The notes under the pieces: generated by a model
The model's database searches: none
Seen by the model: the letters and a program-made list of their open reading frames with translations, nothing else
What the model was told of the DNA's origin: nothing
Assembly (NCBI GenBank): GCA_003278465.1
Contig: QCFC01000001.1
Coordinates: 1-64,000 of the forward strand
Direction of reading: 5' to 3'
Source of the DNA: Prochlorococcus sp. AG-363-B04
GTDB lineage: Bacteria > Cyanobacteriota > Cyanobacteriia > PCC-6307 > Cyanobiaceae
DNA length: 64,000 nt
Made by a program: the position numbers and the translations under genes
Shown: in pieces, positions 62,500 to 64,000 of the stretch
Position numbering within the stretch: the first letter of the stretch is position 1
Layout: every line of letters starts with the position of its first letter

Positions 62500-63623
62500 C
62501 TGATTCCTTGGACTTGTTGATAACTAAATCTTGAAAAGGGTAATTCATTGATTCCATTCCAGGTATACACTTCCTTTCGAAATTTCTGCCATTGTTCAAA
62601 TATTTGACGGAAACTCACACTTGTTTTGGCGAGGTCAGAATAGATTTGAAAGGATGCATCTTTGGCTGCTATGAGAATATTTTCCTCGTAAGGAACTAGT
62701 TCAGTTCCACTTTGTAAAAGTCTCTGGAGTGCTATTCCATTCAGGGTGTCATATCTGTTTAGCATTGTGAGATTTGCTTCATAACATGCGGTTTTAAAAA
62801 TTTCCTTGTATTCCTTCGGTAGTTTTTCCCAGGCTTTTTTATTTACAAGAGCAGTAAGTGTTGGCCCTGGCTCCCACCATCCTGGATAGTAGTAAAACTT
62901 TGCTGCTCGAAATAGGCCAAGTTTTTCATCATCGTATGGGCCAGTCCACTCGGCGGCATCTATTGCCCCTCTTTCAAGGGCTAAATAGATTTCACCTCCT
63001 GGTAGCACTTGAACATTAACCCCTAGTTCGTTCATTACTTTTCCTCCAAGGCCTGGAATGCGCATTTTTAGCCCTTGGAGTGATTTGAGGTCATTTAGTT
63101 TTCGTTTAAACCATCCACCCATTTGTGCTCCAGTGTTTCCTGCAGGAAAACCAATAACTCCAAAAGAGGAATACATTTCATTGAGTAATTCGTTACCGCC
63201 TCCTTCATAGAGCCATGCATTTTGCTGTTGTGCATTCAGTCCAAAGGGCACCGAAGTTCCAAATGCTAATGCGGGATTTTTACCTATGTAGTAGTAACTA
63301 GCTGTATGCCCGCATTCCACGGAACCAGCTTGAACTGCATCTAGAACCTCTAGGCCAGGAACTAACTCACCAGCCGCATAAGGTTTAATTTGAAATTTTC
63401 CTCCACTTAATGCATTAACTCTTTTGCTAATTGTTTCTGCACCTCCAAAAATGGTATCTAAAGAAATCGGCCAGCTGGTTGCCATGCGCCATGTAACTTT
63501 GTTTAAGGCAATAGAATTGGTCTCTTCACCTTCACGTCGAACTTTGCAAGAACTTAATACACCTGAGCTGATTGCTGCAGTAAGAGCTGTAGCACCAGTC
63601 CTCAGTAGCTGACGACGTTTCAT
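62496..63623 (-). CDS. dctP: TRAP transporter solute-binding protein (DctP, TakP-like)
   Basis: Periplasmic solute-binding subunit, 375 aa. The N-terminus has a twin-arginine-like KRRQLLRTGATALTA and a possible lipobox (VLSSC), suggesting Tat export of a lipoprotein. Binding-domain motifs are WRMATSWPISLDTIFGGAET and AAEWTGPYDDEKLGLFRAAK, which resemble TakP-type proteins that bind 2-oxoacids such as pyruvate. The substrate is inferred from family resemblance only. First gene of the TRAP operon. Confidence 0.9.
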   Translation of the reverse strand: MKRRQLLRTGATALTAAISSGVLSSCKVRREGEETNSIALNKVTWRMATSWPISLDTIFGGAETISKRVNALSGGKFQIKPYAAGELVPGLEVLDAVQAGSVECGHTASYYYIGKNPALAFGTSVPFGLNAQQQNAWLYEGGGNELLNEMYSSFGVIGFPAGNTGAQMGGWFKRKLNDLKSLQGLKMRIPGLGGKVMNELGVNVQVLPGGEIYLALERGAIDAAEWTGPYDDEKLGLFRAAKFYYYPGWWEPGPTLTALVNKKAWEKLPKEYKEIFKTACYEANLTMLNRYDTLNGIALQRLLQSGTELVPYEENILIAAKDASFQIYSDLAKTSVSFRQIFEQWQKFRKEVYTWNGINELPFSRFSYQQVQGIR

Positions 63624-63713
63624 ACAGTTTCCTTTTAACGCGATCTTACGGGGAAAAATCTATTTCAGATGTTATTCAAGTTTCTGAAACAGTTTGTTGA
63701 ATATGGGCCATGA

Positions 63714-64000
63714 TTAATTCTCTCCTCCGGCCATGGCCTGCAACATTGCTTCTTGTGCAAGGACTTGTCCTTGTGATTTGAGGTGATTAAGAAATAGTTG
63801 CTTTGCTTTTGGGAATCGAGGCTCTTCGGCGAGAGGAAGATCACCAGCTGAATCGAGACCAGTATCGCCTTCCATTGCTGGAGTAATTACTACCAGATCT
63901 GAGTTAAGACTTGCATCGTAGCGCCACCATAAACTCGGATCTTCTATGGCAGGATGTGATGTTATTGGTTGATTTTCTATCTCATCTTCATTTATATCGC
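63714..64000 (-). CDS. Unknown protein, C-terminal 95 aa only
   Basis: Hand-read minus-strand frame open to the window edge and ending TAA at 63714. The visible part has an acidic beginning (DINEDEIENQPITSHPAI), then EDPSLWWRYDASLNSDLVVI and LAEEPRFPKAKQLFLNHLKS, ending EAMLQAMAGGEN. No recognised family. It precedes the TRAP operon on the same strand across about 90 nt. The N-terminus lies beyond base 64000. Confidence 0.7.
   Translation of the reverse strand, partial: DINEDEIENQPITSHPAIEDPSLWWRYDASLNSDLVVITPAMEGDTGLDSAGDLPLAEEPRFPKAKQLFLNHLKSQGQVLAQEAMLQAMAGGEN

Overview
The window is about 64 kb of low-GC, gene-dense cyanobacterial chromosome. Protein content and style fit a marine picocyanobacterium, most likely a Prochlorococcus of the low-light, small-genome type. 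The basis is a Flv1/Flv3 flavodiiron pair, an IctB-like protein, a phytol-kinase-family protein, two RpoD-like sigma factors, DesC-type desaturases, very short intergenic gaps and many AT-rich codons. The strain is inferred from recognised proteins, not from any search. I see no insertion sequences, prophage, CRISPR array, rRNA or island-like break in base composition. Most of the window is housekeeping DNA.

Layout. 1-6 kb: 3' part of dnaK (+), a convergent FAD oxidoreductase (-), purU and an ictB-like gene (+), then a radical SAM gene (-). 6-18 kb: ClC antiporter and acnB (-), DAHP synthase (+), a phytol-kinase-like gene, a sigma factor, ppk and an MFS exporter (-), a GNAT acetyltransferase (+) and a TrpD2-like protein (-). 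18-32 kb: a 435-bp gap, cobA (+), the tight minus-strand run pyrG-queE-queC-pabB-pabC, a second sigma factor, aspS, gcvT, a small Cys-rich protein (+), speE-speB, mazG and a DUF2227-like membrane protein. 32-43 kb: tRNA-Val(UAC), a degenerate IscA-like protein, several small unknowns, valS and a TVP38-family protein (+), a 52-aa protein absent from the ORF track, ligA, a SprT-like protein and more lineage proteins. 43-56 kb: chorismate lyase, mnmG, dnaB and rplI (-), two desaturases flanking an HTH-like gene, then a PLP enzyme, gcvH and gcvP (+). 56-64 kb: a region with a perfect 21-bp inverted repeat, then a minus-strand series transcribed as dctP-dctQ-dctM (TRAP transporter), flv3-flv1 and an NADPH-FMN-reductase-like gene, and a truncated unknown gene at the right edge.

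How the genes work together. speE and speB give agmatine to putrescine to spermidine. gcvT, gcvH and gcvP are three of the four glycine-cleavage proteins, with gcvT about 23 kb from the other two. pabB/pabC make p-aminobenzoate, DAHP synthase feeds chorismate, and the chorismate lyase would draw on the same pool for plastoquinone. Flv3 (complete iron-ligand motif) and Flv1 (degenerate motif) would form the light-driven O2-reducing complex.

No clearly new multi-gene system is evident. The strongest unexplained observations are: (i) three genes whose conserved N-terminus lies upstream of every in-frame ATG/GTG/TTG and which seem to start at CTG; (ii) the nested inverted repeats at 56065-56165; (iii) the overlooked 52-aa membrane protein after ligA; (iv) a PabC-like enzyme with Cys in place of the fold-type-IV glutamate; and (v) an IscA-like protein lacking its first ligand cysteine.
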